Assembly (NCBI RefSeq): GCF_014837245.1
Contig: NZ_JACYFU010000001.1
Coordinates: forward strand, 310,001-374,000
Direction of reading: 5' to 3'
DNA length: 64,000 nucleotides
Source: Devosia oryzisoli
Lineage (GTDB): Bacteria > Pseudomonadota > Alphaproteobacteria > Rhizobiales > Devosiaceae
In this document: positions 30,442 to 41,297 of the stretch, in pieces
How positions within the stretch are numbered: the first letter of the stretch is position 1
Layout: every line of letters starts with the position of its first letter
Notes under the pieces: generated by a model
What the model was told of the DNA's origin: nothing
Databases searched by the model: none
What the model saw: the letters and a program-made list of their open reading frames with translations, nothing else
Translations under genes and position numbers: made by a program

Positions 30442-30474
30442 ACTCGGTGCGGCTTCCGCACCGAGTTTTTTTTG
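30442..30474 (+). terminator. Rho-independent terminator after ftsZ
   Basis: ACTCGGTGCGG (30442-30452) pairs perfectly with CCGCACCGAGT (30456-30466) across a three-base loop, followed by eight Ts. It ends the division cluster transcript before lpxC. Confidence 0.93.
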
Positions 30475-30522
30475 GCTAACAGTGCCCGAAACCACGACTT
30501 CGGGTGGAGTGTCCCCCCCAGT

Positions 30523-31479
30523 ATGAATAGATTGTCCACCCGCCAACGCACCCTGTCCGGCAGCCTCAGCTTTGCTGGCTACGGCGTCCATAGCGCGCAA
30601 CCTGTTACGCTGACCCTTGGACCTGCGCCTGCAGACAGTGGCTTCCTGATCCGTCGCGATCTGGGTGGTGGGAAGATGAGCGAGACCGTCCCGGTTCATT
30701 TCAGCCGGGTCACCCGCACCACGCTCTGCACCACGCTCGATCTGGGCAACAGCGTCAGCGTCGCCACCATCGAGCACGTGACGTCGGCCCTGAGTGGGCT
30801 GGGCGTCGACAATGCCCTCATCACGCTCGACGGGCCCGAGTGCCCCATCATGGACGGCAGCGCCTTTCCTTTCGCGCAGGCGATCGTCCAGCAGGGCCTC
30901 GAAATCCAACCAGCGCAGCGCAAGTTCCTCAAGGTCATCCGCGCGGTTACCGTGCGCAACAACGACGCCTTTGCGGCGCTGGAGCCCTATAACGGCCGCG
31001 CCCTCGACCTCGAGATCGACTTCGACACCAAGGTAATCGGCCGCCAGCGCATGATCTTCGACTGGACGCCCCGGCGCTATTTCGAGGATGTCTCGCGCGC
31101 CCGCACCTTCGGCTTCGTCCGCGACGCCAAGATCCTGCGCCAGGCCGGCTACGCCCTGGGCTCCAGCCTCGACAACTCCATCACCCTGCATGACGACCGC
31201 GTGCTCAATCCCGGCGGCCTCCGCTTCGAGGACGAGTTCGTCCGTCACAAGCTGCTCGACGCCATCGGCGATCTCTCGCTGGGCGGCCTGCCGATCTGGG
31301 GCCGCTTCCGGTCCTACAAGGGCGGGCATGCCCTTAACGCTCATGTGCTGGCTGGTCTCTTTGCGAGCGAGGCCAACTATGAAATAGTCGGCGCCGAAGA
31401 CCTGCCGCTGGAGTTCGAAGCGTTCGACGACCAGCCGGAAGACTTCGAGGTCCGGCCCTATCTGCGGTCGGTCCGCTGA
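30523..31479 (+). CDS. lpxC: UDP-3-O-acyl-N-acetylglucosamine deacetylase
   Basis: LpxC is the zinc enzyme that commits UDP-GlcNAc derivatives to lipid A. The opening TLSGSLSFAGYGVHSAQPVT is typical. Zinc ligands fall in TIEHVTSALSG and HKLLDAIGDLSL, and GGHALNAHVLAGL has the catalytic histidine region. The frame extends back to 30472, inside the ftsZ terminator, so ATG 30523 (318 aa) is chosen. Lipid A synthesis agrees with the BamD and glucan genes in pointing to a Gram-negative envelope. Confidence 0.96.
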   Translation: MNRLSTRQRTLSGSLSFAGYGVHSAQPVTLTLGPAPADSGFLIRRDLGGGKMSETVPVHFSRVTRTTLCTTLDLGNSVSVATIEHVTSALSGLGVDNALITLDGPECPIMDGSAFPFAQAIVQQGLEIQPAQRKFLKVIRAVTVRNNDAFAALEPYNGRALDLEIDFDTKVIGRQRMIFDWTPRRYFEDVSRARTFGFVRDAKILRQAGYALGSSLDNSITLHDDRVLNPGGLRFEDEFVRHKLLDAIGDLSLGGLPIWGRFRSYKGGHALNAHVLAGLFASEANYEIVGAEDLPLEFEAFDDQPEDFEVRPYLRSVR

Positions 31480-31569
31480 TCGGCTGGGGCACGCCAGGCA
31501 CGCCACAGTTTTGATCCAATTGATAACTACGCCGCAGCCAATGTGGACGTTCGAACAACGGGGCAATAC

Positions 31570-32415
31570 GTGAAACTTGACGTCGTGAGCCAGTTCTCCA
31601 GCCGGGTTTTCCGGGTGCTCGCCATTGCCCTGCTGACGGCGGCATTGGCCGCGTGTTCGGGCATGAATCTGTTCGGACCGCCCAAGATCAAGGAAGAGCC
31701 GATCGTCCCGGCCGCCTCGCTCTACCAGGGCGCGCTCGATGACATGGATCGCCTCTACTTCCAGACGGCGATCAAGAAGCTCGAGCAACTCGACCGCCAG
31801 CACCCGCGCGATCCGCTGGTCGAAAAGTCCAAGCTCATGCAGGTGTTCGCCAACTATCGCGGCGGCAAGCTGGACGAGGCCATTCTTGCAGCCGACCGCT
31901 ATCTGGCGCTCTACCCCAACGGCAAGGACGTCGACTACGTCCTCTGGCTCAAGGCAACCGCCTACTATGCCCAGATCAAGGACATCACGCGGGACCAGCA
32001 GCTGTCGCGCGATGCCATCGACACCTACAATCTGCTGATTTCCAACCATCCGAAATCGGAATACGCCGCTGACGCCAAGGAAAAGCTGCTGGTGGCCTAT
32101 GACCAGCTGGCGGGCAAGGAAATGTCGGTCGGGCGCTACTACCAGGGCAACGGGCAGTATGCTGCCGCCATCAACCGCTTCCGCGAAGTGGTCGAAACCT
32201 GGCAGACCTCGACCCATATCGAGGAAGCGCTGTACCGCCTGACCGAAACCTACCTCCTGCTGGGCCTGACCTCCGAGGCGCGTTCCGCCGCCGCGGTGCT
32301 CGGTCACAACTATCCGTCCAGCGAGTGGTACAAGCGCGCCTTTGCCCTTCTGGGGCAGCAGGGTCTGGCGCCCGAGCTCAATTCGGGCAGCTGGCTCGCC
32401 GCGCACCGCAGCTGA
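31570..32415 (+). CDS. bamD: Outer membrane assembly lipoprotein BamD
   Basis: BamD is the essential lipoprotein of the BAM complex that inserts beta-barrels in the outer membrane. The signal peptide ends in a lipobox LAACSG, so Cys29 is lipidated. The mature part is made of TPR helices (LYQGALDDMDRLYFQTAIKK, then LYPNGKDVDYVLWLKATAYY). GTG 31570 gives a normal signal length; GTG 31543 would add nine residues. The product has 281 aa. A terminator hairpin follows directly. Confidence 0.94.
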   Translation: MKLDVVSQFSSRVFRVLAIALLTAALAACSGMNLFGPPKIKEEPIVPAASLYQGALDDMDRLYFQTAIKKLEQLDRQHPRDPLVEKSKLMQVFANYRGGKLDEAILAADRYLALYPNGKDVDYVLWLKATAYYAQIKDITRDQQLSRDAIDTYNLLISNHPKSEYAADAKEKLLVAYDQLAGKEMSVGRYYQGNGQYAAAINRFREVVETWQTSTHIEEALYRLTETYLLLGLTSEARSAAAVLGHNYPSSEWYKRAFALLGQQGLAPELNSGSWLAAHRS

Positions 32416-32435
32416 CGGCAACCCGCTCATGAACG

Positions 32436-32458
32436 AAGGGCCCCGCGGGGCCCTTTTT
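32436..32458 (+). terminator. Rho-independent terminator after bamD
   Basis: AAGGGCCCC (32436-32444) and GGGGCCCTT (32447-32455) form a self-complementary GC hairpin followed by a run of Ts. It separates bamD from recN. Confidence 0.88.
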
Positions 32459-32620
32459 CTTGCCTCCGGTCTCTTGTTGCTATTTTGTTCCGTTGCGCTA
32501 TCATCCGCTGCGGCTCCGTCAGGCGCCTTAGCTGTGGACGGTGCGCGATCGTGACCCGCCTTGCGGCCGGGGAATGATATCAACGGTGCCGATGGCGTTT
32601 CAGCCTTGGGAAGCCCGCGC

Positions 32621-34291
32621 ATGCTCAACGCGCTTTCGGTTCGCAACATCGTCCTCATCGATCAGCTCGACCTGGCGCTCGACGCCGGCATGACCGTGCT
32701 CACCGGCGAGACCGGCGCTGGCAAGTCGATCCTGCTCGACGCCCTGACCCTGGCCCTCGGCGGCCGGGGCGACGCCTCGCTCGTGCGGCAGGGGCAGGAG
32801 AGCGGGCAGGTGGTCGCCGTGCTCGAACTGGCCGCCGATCATCCGGCGCGCACGCTCCTGCGCGACAATGCCATCGCCGACGACCAGGACGTCATCCTGC
32901 GCCGTGTTCAGTTCGCAGATGGCCGGACGCGCGCCTTCATCAACGACCAGCCGGTGTCTGCCTCGCTGCTGCAAAAGGTCGGCAGCCAGATCGTGGAAAT
33001 CCATGGCCAGCACGACGATCGTGCCCTCGTCGATGTCGCCACGCACCGGGCCGCGCTCGACGCCTTTGGCGAGCTTGCGCGCGAAGCCAGTGCGGTACGC
33101 GATGCCTGGGCAGGCCTTGTCGAGGCGCAGCAGGCCGTGGCCGAGCAGCGGGCCCAAGTCGAGGCGGCGCTCGCCGCCGAGGATTATGCCCGTCACACCG
33201 TGGAGGAACTGGGCAAGCTCAAGCCGGTCCTCGGCGAGGAAGACGAGCTGGCCGAGCGCCGGCAGCAATTGCAGCAGGCCGAAAAAGCGTCATCCGATGT
33301 CGCCGAGATCGACGAGATCCTCAATGGCCCCACTGCGCCCACGCCGGCGCTGGCGGGGCTGATGCGCCGGCTGATGCGCAAGATCGACACCGGATCGACC
33401 CTGTTCCAGCCGCTCGTCGACGCATTGGATGCCTCGCTCGAAACACTCGACCGCACCACCGATGCGCTCGAGGACCTCAAGCGCGAAATGGCCTTCGATC
33501 CGGGTGAACTCGAAGCCGTCGAAGAGCGGCTCTTCGCGCTCCGCGCCGCGGCACGCAAGCACCAGACCAGCGTCGATGGCCTCGTCGAGGTGCTGGAGAA
33601 GTACCAGGGCGATCTCGAAACGCTCCAGAGCGGGGAGAGCCGCCTCAAATCCCTAGAGGCGGAGGAGAACGCCGCGCGCGCCCGCTATCGCGAGGCTGCG
33701 GATATCCTGAGTGCCGGTCGCAAAAAAGCGGCAAAGGCCCTCAGCAAGGCGGTCGAGGCGGAACTGCCCGATCTCAAGCTCGGCGCTGCGCGCTTCATTG
33801 TCGACCATCAGAGCGACCCGGAGCGCGTTGCGGCGACCGGGTTCGACCAGATCGCCTTCCACGTCCAGACCAACCCAGGCACCGCCGCGGGACCCTTGCT
33901 CAAGGTCGCGTCGGGCGGCGAGCTCAGCCGCTTCCTCCTGGCGCTCAAGGTGGTGCTGGCCGATCGCGGGTCGGCGCCCGTCCTCATCTTCGACGAAATC
34001 GACACCGGCGTCGGCGGCGCGGTCGCCGATGCCATTGGCCGGCGGCTGGCGCGGCTGGCAAGCGGGGTTCAGGTGCTGACAGTGACCCACGCCCCGCAGG
34101 TGGCGGCGCGGGCAAATCGTCACCTGCTGATCGAAAAGCAGATGGTGGAGGAGGGCGCCTTCATGCGTACGCATGTGCGCCCGCTCGACAAGCCGGCGCG
34201 GCAGGAGGAGGTGGCGCGCATGCTCGCGGGTGCGGAAATCACCGACGAAGCGCGGGCTGCTGCCAAGAAACTGCTCGGCGCTGTGGCATAG
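32621..34291 (+). CDS. recN: DNA repair ATPase RecN
   Basis: RecN is an SMC-like ATPase that holds DNA ends together during double-strand break repair. Walker A is TGETGAGKSILLDAL, near the N-terminus. Two coiled-coil arms flank the middle (about residues 150-380). The C-terminal half has the signature ASGGELSRFLLALK and Walker B PVLIFDEIDTGVGG. The frame opens at 32561, but homology starts at ATG 32621 (MLNALSVRNIVLIDQLDL), giving 556 aa. The gene order bamD-recN-ligA is common in Rhizobiales. Confidence 0.97.
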   Translation: MLNALSVRNIVLIDQLDLALDAGMTVLTGETGAGKSILLDALTLALGGRGDASLVRQGQESGQVVAVLELAADHPARTLLRDNAIADDQDVILRRVQFADGRTRAFINDQPVSASLLQKVGSQIVEIHGQHDDRALVDVATHRAALDAFGELAREASAVRDAWAGLVEAQQAVAEQRAQVEAALAAEDYARHTVEELGKLKPVLGEEDELAERRQQLQQAEKASSDVAEIDEILNGPTAPTPALAGLMRRLMRKIDTGSTLFQPLVDALDASLETLDRTTDALEDLKREMAFDPGELEAVEERLFALRAAARKHQTSVDGLVEVLEKYQGDLETLQSGESRLKSLEAEENAARARYREAADILSAGRKKAAKALSKAVEAELPDLKLGAARFIVDHQSDPERVAATGFDQIAFHVQTNPGTAAGPLLKVASGGELSRFLLALKVVLADRGSAPVLIFDEIDTGVGGAVADAIGRRLARLASGVQVLTVTHAPQVAARANRHLLIEKQMVEEGAFMRTHVRPLDKPARQEEVARMLAGAEITDEARAAAKKLLGAVA

Positions 34292-34400
34292 CCTCGCCGG
34301 TCATTCCCGAGGCGCCGCGTTTTCGGTACTGTTTCAGAGACTGGCGGCAGTATTGATCTTGTCCCGGACCTGTGGGGCAGGATGAGGTCGCGACCAATGA

Positions 34401-36677
<2,277 letters not shown>

Positions 36678-36690
36678 CGGGGAGACGACA

Positions 36691-37209
36691 ATGCGAGTTT
36701 TTCTGGCGGCACTTCTTGCCGGAATTGTGGGCCTGATGAGCGCTGCGCTGGCGCAGCCCTACGACAGCCCCGATGCGCTTCTGGAGGCGTTCTACGCCCC
36801 TTATCTCAGCGGCGACTTTCCCGACGACGATGCCAGCTTCCGGTCTGCAGCGCTCAATGCTCTCTACGCTGCGGACGCCGAGGCCACCCCGCCGGGAGAA
36901 CTCGGCGCCCTCGATTTCGACCCCTATATCGATGGACAAGATTACGAGATTTCCAACCTCGAGATCGGCAGCCCCTCCATATCGGGCGAAACGGCGACGG
37001 TGGAGGTGCGCTTTGACAATTTTGACCAGCCGACCTCCCTGACCTATGATCTGGTGTTGGAGAATGGCGGCTGGAAGATCGACGACGTTGCTTCGGAAAA
37101 TCCCGAATTTCCTTATCGGCTGAGCGAGATTTTTGCGGGCGCCCGCGCCGACCAGGGAGCGACGGACGACAGCGCGATCACCGATCTGGAAGAAGACCTC
37201 GGCGACTGA
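36691..37209 (+). CDS. Exported DUF3828-like protein
   Basis: The 172-residue protein has a Sec signal peptide (residues 1-21, ending SAALAQ). The mature part fits the DUF3828 pattern: an N-terminal helix SPDALLEAFYAPYLSGDF and a late LENGGWKIDDVA strand, an NTF2-like arrangement. The C-terminus is strongly acidic. Function is unknown. It begins 13 bp after ligA and may be cotranscribed. Confidence 0.82.
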   Translation: MRVFLAALLAGIVGLMSAALAQPYDSPDALLEAFYAPYLSGDFPDDDASFRSAALNALYAADAEATPPGELGALDFDPYIDGQDYEISNLEIGSPSISGETATVEVRFDNFDQPTSLTYDLVLENGGWKIDDVASENPEFPYRLSEIFAGARADQGATDDSAITDLEEDLGD

Positions 37210-37253
37210 GTGGCCTCCTCGCTGCCGGTGATGCTCCGGGATAAAGAGATCGG

Positions 37254-39071
37254 CTAGATGGCATCAGTGGCCGCGGCGAGCCACTCCTTGGCCTCGCCCT
37301 CCAGCCGCGGGCTGATCTCCTCGCGGACACGTTTGTGGTAGGCGTTGAGCCAGTCGATCTCTTCGGGCCGCATCAATTGCCGGTCGATGAGGCGCGTGTC
37401 GATGGGCGCCAGCGTCAGCGTCTCGAACTCGAGATAGCCGGGATGACTGGCGCTCTCCCGCACCACGAGAAGGTTCTCGATGCGGATGCCGTATTCGCCC
37501 GCCTTGTAGTAGCCCGGCTCGTTGGAGATGACGTTGCCCGCCTCGAGTGGGGCCGTATAGCGCGGGCCAATGCCCACCGGCCCTTCGTGCACACCGAGGA
37601 AGGCGCCGACGCCGTGGCCCGTGCCGTGGTTGTAAGTGACGCCCGCCTGCCAGAGAGACTGCCGCGCCAGCACATCGATCTGGGCGCCGGTCGTGCCTTT
37701 GGGAAAGCGGGCCATGGAAATGGCGATCATGCCTTTGAGCACGCGCGTATACCGATCCTGCTGCTCGGCGGTCGCCGCGCCCGTGGACAAGGTGCGCGTG
37801 ATGTCCGTGGTGCCGGAGAGGTATTGCGCACCCGAATCCACGAGCATGATTTCGCCGGGCGCCAGGCGGCGATCGGTCTTGCTGGTGACGCGATAATGAA
37901 CGATGGCGCCATTCGGTCCTGCGCCGGAAATGGTGTCGAAACTGGCGTCGACACAGGTGTCGTCTTCGCGCCGAAAGGCCTCCAGCGCGGTCACGATGCC
38001 GGTTTCCGTCAACTCGCCCTTGGGCGCCTCGCGGTCGAACCAGGCGAGAAACTTGGCCAAGGCTATGCCATCGAGCGTATGCGCCTCCCGCATGCCCGCC
38101 AGTTCCACCTCGTTCTTGCGCGACTTCGGCCCGAGGATGGGGTCGCGCTTTTCCACCAGCGTGGCGCCGGCCTGCCGCAGCGTGTCGGCCACGGCGGCGG
38201 GTGCGCTTTGCGGATCGATCAGCACGGTCTTGCCGTCGGACCCCAGCGTTTCGAGCGCCGCGGCCAGCGTCTTCGCCTCCACCACCGTGGCGATGTCGGC
38301 CAGGGCCACCGTCAGCTCCGGCGTGATCTTGGCGCTGTCGAGGTAGAGGGTCGGCAGGCCCTCGCGGGGCACGATGGCAAATCCGAGCACGAAGGGCGTA
38401 TTCGGAACGTCGCGCCCGCGCATGTTGAACAGCCAGCAGATCGATTCGGGCAGGGTCAGCACCACCGCGTCGGCTGGCTCTGCGGCCAGCACCGCCCGGA
38501 GATCCGCCACCTTGTCGGCTGTCTCCTTGCCGGCGCGGTTGTGCCCGAGGAACTCGATCGGGCTGACCGGCGCGCCGGGCCGATCGTCCCATATGGTATC
38601 GACCAGGTTGGCGTGCGGCACCAGTGTCGCGTGGCCCTTGAGCTTGTCCGTCAGGTCGCGCACCTCGCCCGGCGTATGCAGCCACGGATCATAGGCCAGC
38701 GTGCCGCCCTTGAGCACGTATTGCGCGATGTCGGGGCTGATGCCCACCGCCTCGTGCACGGTGACGAGGCTCGTATCGGTCTGCGCCGGCGCCTGGAGGG
38801 TGTAGCGGCTGTCGACGAAAAGGCCGGCCTTGTCCTTGCCGATCACGGCGAGGCCCGCCGAGCCGGTAAAGCCGGTGAGATAGGCCAGCCGCGCTTCGCC
38901 GGGCGGCACCGATTCGCCGCGATGGGCATCGGCGCGCGGCACGAGGAACGCATCGACGCCGGCTTTTGCCATCGCCTGCCGCAACGCCGCCAACCGTGGT
39001 GCCACCTGACTCGGGTCCGCCTTTTCTTCAAAGCTCTGGAAACGGGCAGGGGGGAAGGCGGAAGGGGTCAT
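37254..39071 (-). CDS. Xaa-Pro aminopeptidase (M24B, long form)
   Basis: Aminopeptidase P removes the N-terminal residue before proline. Two creatinase-like N-terminal domains (about residues 15-300) precede the pita-bread metalloprotease domain. Metal ligands are seen in LVDSGAQY, GTTDITRT, HGTGHGVGAFLGVHEGP, NEPGYY and IRIENLL. The C-terminal block RQLMRPEEIDWLNAYHKRV is typical of the about 600-residue form. ATG 39071 gives 605 aa; ATG 39110 would add 13 residues. Neither has a clear RBS. It is convergent with the DUF3828 gene. Confidence 0.94.
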   Translation of the reverse strand: MTPSAFPPARFQSFEEKADPSQVAPRLAALRQAMAKAGVDAFLVPRADAHRGESVPPGEARLAYLTGFTGSAGLAVIGKDKAGLFVDSRYTLQAPAQTDTSLVTVHEAVGISPDIAQYVLKGGTLAYDPWLHTPGEVRDLTDKLKGHATLVPHANLVDTIWDDRPGAPVSPIEFLGHNRAGKETADKVADLRAVLAAEPADAVVLTLPESICWLFNMRGRDVPNTPFVLGFAIVPREGLPTLYLDSAKITPELTVALADIATVVEAKTLAAALETLGSDGKTVLIDPQSAPAAVADTLRQAGATLVEKRDPILGPKSRKNEVELAGMREAHTLDGIALAKFLAWFDREAPKGELTETGIVTALEAFRREDDTCVDASFDTISGAGPNGAIVHYRVTSKTDRRLAPGEIMLVDSGAQYLSGTTDITRTLSTGAATAEQQDRYTRVLKGMIAISMARFPKGTTGAQIDVLARQSLWQAGVTYNHGTGHGVGAFLGVHEGPVGIGPRYTAPLEAGNVISNEPGYYKAGEYGIRIENLLVVRESASHPGYLEFETLTLAPIDTRLIDRQLMRPEEIDWLNAYHKRVREEISPRLEGEAKEWLAAATDAI

Positions 39072-39184
39072 GGAAAAAAGGCTTTCTGCGCCGGAGTGCG
39101 CTCCGGTCATGGCTGGGGTGCGGGGGCTGCGCTGGTGCGCGGATGAGGTGCACCTATCTTAGGGGCAGAACGCAGGAGATGAAA

Positions 39185-39322
39185 ATGAGCAAGCCCGCCA
39201 ATTTCTTTCAGCGCGCCGTCAACGCAATCGTGGATACCCGCACGCGGCAGGCCGAGCGCTATATCGCACAGTTCGAGCAGGACCATCCCGGCCTGCGCCG
39301 CAACAGGGTGAATCCGCGTTAA
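39185..39322 (+). CDS. Microprotein, 45 aa (tandem pair, first)
   Basis: AGGAG lies 6 nt before ATG 39185, which is an ideal spacing. The product has a basic amphipathic helix: FFQRAVNAIVDTRTRQAERY, then IAQFEQDHPGLRR. It aligns without gaps over about 20 residues with the product at 39440. Similar short sequences with an R-x-x-x-A-x-R-Y pattern occur in other Hyphomicrobiales, as far as I recall. The function is unknown. Another ATG at 39179 is too close to the RBS. Confidence 0.7.
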   Translation: MSKPANFFQRAVNAIVDTRTRQAERYIAQFEQDHPGLRRNRVNPR

Positions 39323-39439
39323 CGCTGCCCTGCAAAAGCGGCATGGCAGGCCTTCCGATTGGGGCCTAACCGAACCGGTCGAGGTGCCCTAAATAGACTC
39401 ATGCGGACAACAGGTTGGTCCGCTGCATGGAGTAGACAG

Positions 39440-39565
39440 ATGAACGAGAGCAAGTTTCACAAGGCGCTGGGCGGTCTGATCGACGCGCGTGGCCGTGAAG
39501 CCACCCGTCAGGTCACCTACCGGATGCAGCATCAGTTGATTGGCGCCGTTACCAAGCGCCCCTGA
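39440..39565 (+). CDS. Microprotein, 41 aa (tandem pair, second)
   Basis: GGAG at 39429-39432 lies 7 nt before ATG 39440. The product contains KFHKALGGLIDARGREATRQ, matching the first microprotein position by position (F, basic, A, hydrophobic pair, D, R, R, A, R). A strong hairpin terminator closes the unit 32 bp later. The conserved helix, good RBS and terminator argue for a real gene. No function can be assigned. Confidence 0.68.
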   Translation: MNESKFHKALGGLIDARGREATRQVTYRMQHQLIGAVTKRP

Positions 39566-39596
39566 GGCCGCTCCAAGCGTATCACTGACACACCTG

Positions 39597-39631
39597 AAAT
39601 CCCCGAAGTCCGCTTCGGGGATTTTGCTTTT
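39597..39631. terminator. Rho-independent terminator after the microprotein pair
   Basis: AAATCCCCGAAG (39597-39608) and CTTCGGGGATTT (39613-39624) are perfect 12-bp complements with a TCCG loop and T-rich sequence after it. It lies between the convergent microprotein gene and prmA and may serve both. Confidence 0.9.
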
Positions 39632-39646
39632 CCGGGCCCGCGCGCC

Positions 39647-40516
39647 TCAGCGCATTTCCAGCATCAGTGTCGTCCATTCCTTGCGCTGCAGCTTCTGCGT
39701 CAGCACCATGCCCTGCCGGGCATAGGCGTTGATGACGCCACGCGCCTGGTGCTCCAGGATGCCTGAGAGAATGATAGTCGCCCCGCGGCTGGCGGCACGT
39801 CCGACGGCAGGCGCCAAGGCCTGCAGCGGTCCGGCCAGGATATTGGCGACGATGAGGTCATAGGGGCCGTTCTGCTGGATGGTGGCGTTGTTGAGCCCTT
39901 CGGCCTCCACCGCAACCACCAATTGCCCCACGCCATTGTCGGCGGCGTTCTGCCGGGTGGTGCTCACCGAAACCGGGTCGATGTCGCTGGCGATGACCAG
40001 GCGGCGCGTCCGCTTGGCCAGCGCAATGGCAAGGACCCCCGTTCCCGTCCCGACGTCCAGCATGCGCACCGGGCGAGAGCGCTTGAGCAGCCGGTCGATG
40101 GCTTCGAGGCACCCTGTGGTGGTCTCGTGGTGGCCGGTGCCAAAGGCCTGCGCCGCGTCGATGCGCATCGCGGTCATCCCCGCCGGCACCGGCTCGGTCG
40201 AATGGCTGCCATAGACATAAAAGCCGCCCGCGACCACCGGCGGCAGGCCCTCGAGCGATTTCTGCACCCAGTTCACTTCGGGGTCGATGGTTTCGACGGC
40301 GAAGTCGATGGTGCCGCCCAGCACCTCCTGGGCCAGCGCATTAAAGCCGTCGATGTCTGGAGGGCTGTCGCACGTGGCCTCGAATACCCATTCGCCCGTC
40401 GCCTCGTCCTCATGGGCCGACGCGGTCAGGGCCAAATCGTCCCGTTCGGATACGGCATCGACCAGCGCATAAGCCTGATCCTTGGTGAGCGAAACGGAAA
40501 GCTGGTCGACCGGCAT
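39647..40516 (-). CDS. prmA: Ribosomal protein L11 methyltransferase
   Basis: PrmA methylates ribosomal protein L11 with SAM. Residues 1-80 form the L11-recognition domain. The catalytic domain has AFGTGHHETTTGCLEAIDRL, motif I MLDVGTGTGVLAIALAK, VIASDIDPVSV and YDLIVANILAGPLQALAP, all typical of PrmA. The frame extends to 40570, but ATG 40516 has AGAGG about 9 nt before it and fits the family start (289 aa). Confidence 0.94.
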   Translation of the reverse strand: MPVDQLSVSLTKDQAYALVDAVSERDDLALTASAHEDEATGEWVFEATCDSPPDIDGFNALAQEVLGGTIDFAVETIDPEVNWVQKSLEGLPPVVAGGFYVYGSHSTEPVPAGMTAMRIDAAQAFGTGHHETTTGCLEAIDRLLKRSRPVRMLDVGTGTGVLAIALAKRTRRLVIASDIDPVSVSTTRQNAADNGVGQLVVAVEAEGLNNATIQQNGPYDLIVANILAGPLQALAPAVGRAASRGATIILSGILEHQARGVINAYARQGMVLTQKLQRKEWTTLMLEMR

Positions 40517-40630
40517 CGTGAACCTCTTTTGGCAGGCCCCTCTCATGCTGCACGGGCGGAAGGCCGTCAATGCACGGCTTGACGCGCGCGGCGATTTTGT
40601 TCATCTTTCGTTCCTGCAAGGAGGGCGGCC

Positions 40631-40921
40631 ATGTATGGATTGATCGGCAGGATGCTGGCGGTGGCCGGCAAGCGGGAAGAGCTTCTGAGCATCATGCTCG
40701 AGAGCAACGCGCCGATGCCCGGCTGCCGCTCCTACGTCATCGCCCGCGACCCGCAGAGCGATGACGCGCTGTGGATTACCGAGGTGTGGGACAGCCGCGA
40801 GCAGCATCAGGCCTCGCTGCAGCTGCCCCATGTGCAGGAAACGATTGCCAAGGCGCGGCCGCTGATCGCCGGCTTTGCCGAGCGCTTCCACACCGAACCG
40901 CTCGGCGGCATCGGCCTCTAG
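40631..40921 (+). CDS. Antibiotic biosynthesis monooxygenase-fold (ABM) protein
   Basis: The 96-residue protein is a single ABM ferredoxin-like domain: [39 protein letters not shown] and [13 protein letters not shown] are the usual strands. Such small proteins are quinol or polyketide monooxygenases, or have no known substrate; this one cannot be assigned. AAGGAGG precedes the ATG. Its last 4 bases overlap the stop of the convergent YbjQ gene. Confidence 0.88.
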   Translation: MYGLIGRMLAVAGKREELLSIMLESNAPMPGCRSYVIARDPQSDDALWITEVWDSREQHQASLQLPHVQETIAKARPLIAGFAERFHTEPLGGIGL

Positions 40922-41235
40922 AGCCGAACGGCCGTTCCCGACGCCGAGACCATCAGCATCGATCCGCCCTGGCCGACGACCTCGTAATCGAGATCGACGC
41001 CCACCACGGCATCGGCCCCCATCCGCCGCGCATCTTCCTCGAGTTCGAGATAGGCCTGTTCGCGGGCACTGCGCAGGGCGCTCTCATAGGCGCCGGCCCG
41101 CCCGCCGACGATGTCCCGGATGCCGGCAAAGAGGTCGCGGAAGATATTGGCGCCCACGATCACTTCGCCGGTGGCGATGCCAAGATATTCCCGTATCGGA
41201 TGGCCTTCGAGGCTAGGTGTTGTCGAGATGATCAT
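40918..41235 (-). CDS. YbjQ family protein (DUF74)
   Basis: The 105-residue protein matches the YbjQ family: [20 protein letters not shown], then [20 protein letters not shown] and [15 protein letters not shown]. The family forms pentamers of unknown function, sometimes linked to metal binding. AGGAG lies 8 nt before ATG 41235; an ATG eight codons upstream (41259) is less likely. Confidence 0.92.
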   Translation of the reverse strand: MIISTTPSLEGHPIREYLGIATGEVIVGANIFRDLFAGIRDIVGGRAGAYESALRSAREQAYLELEEDARRMGADAVVGVDLDYEVVGQGGSMLMVSASGTAVRL

Positions 41236-41297
41236 CGGGTGCTCCTGTCTGCTCGGCACGAATTGCAGACCCTAATGCACGAGATGGCGGTTTGGCC

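Noticed and set aside
29623..32658. Open minus-strand frame of 1011 codons opposite ftsZ, lpxC and bamD
   Set aside because: It is the antisense shadow of GC-rich codons in three well-supported genes; its translation is His/Arg/Gly/Val-rich with no recognisable domain, and it crosses two terminators.
37335..39146. Open plus-strand frame of 603 codons opposite the aminopeptidase P gene
   Set aside because: Antisense shadow; the minus strand carries complete M24 metal-binding motifs.
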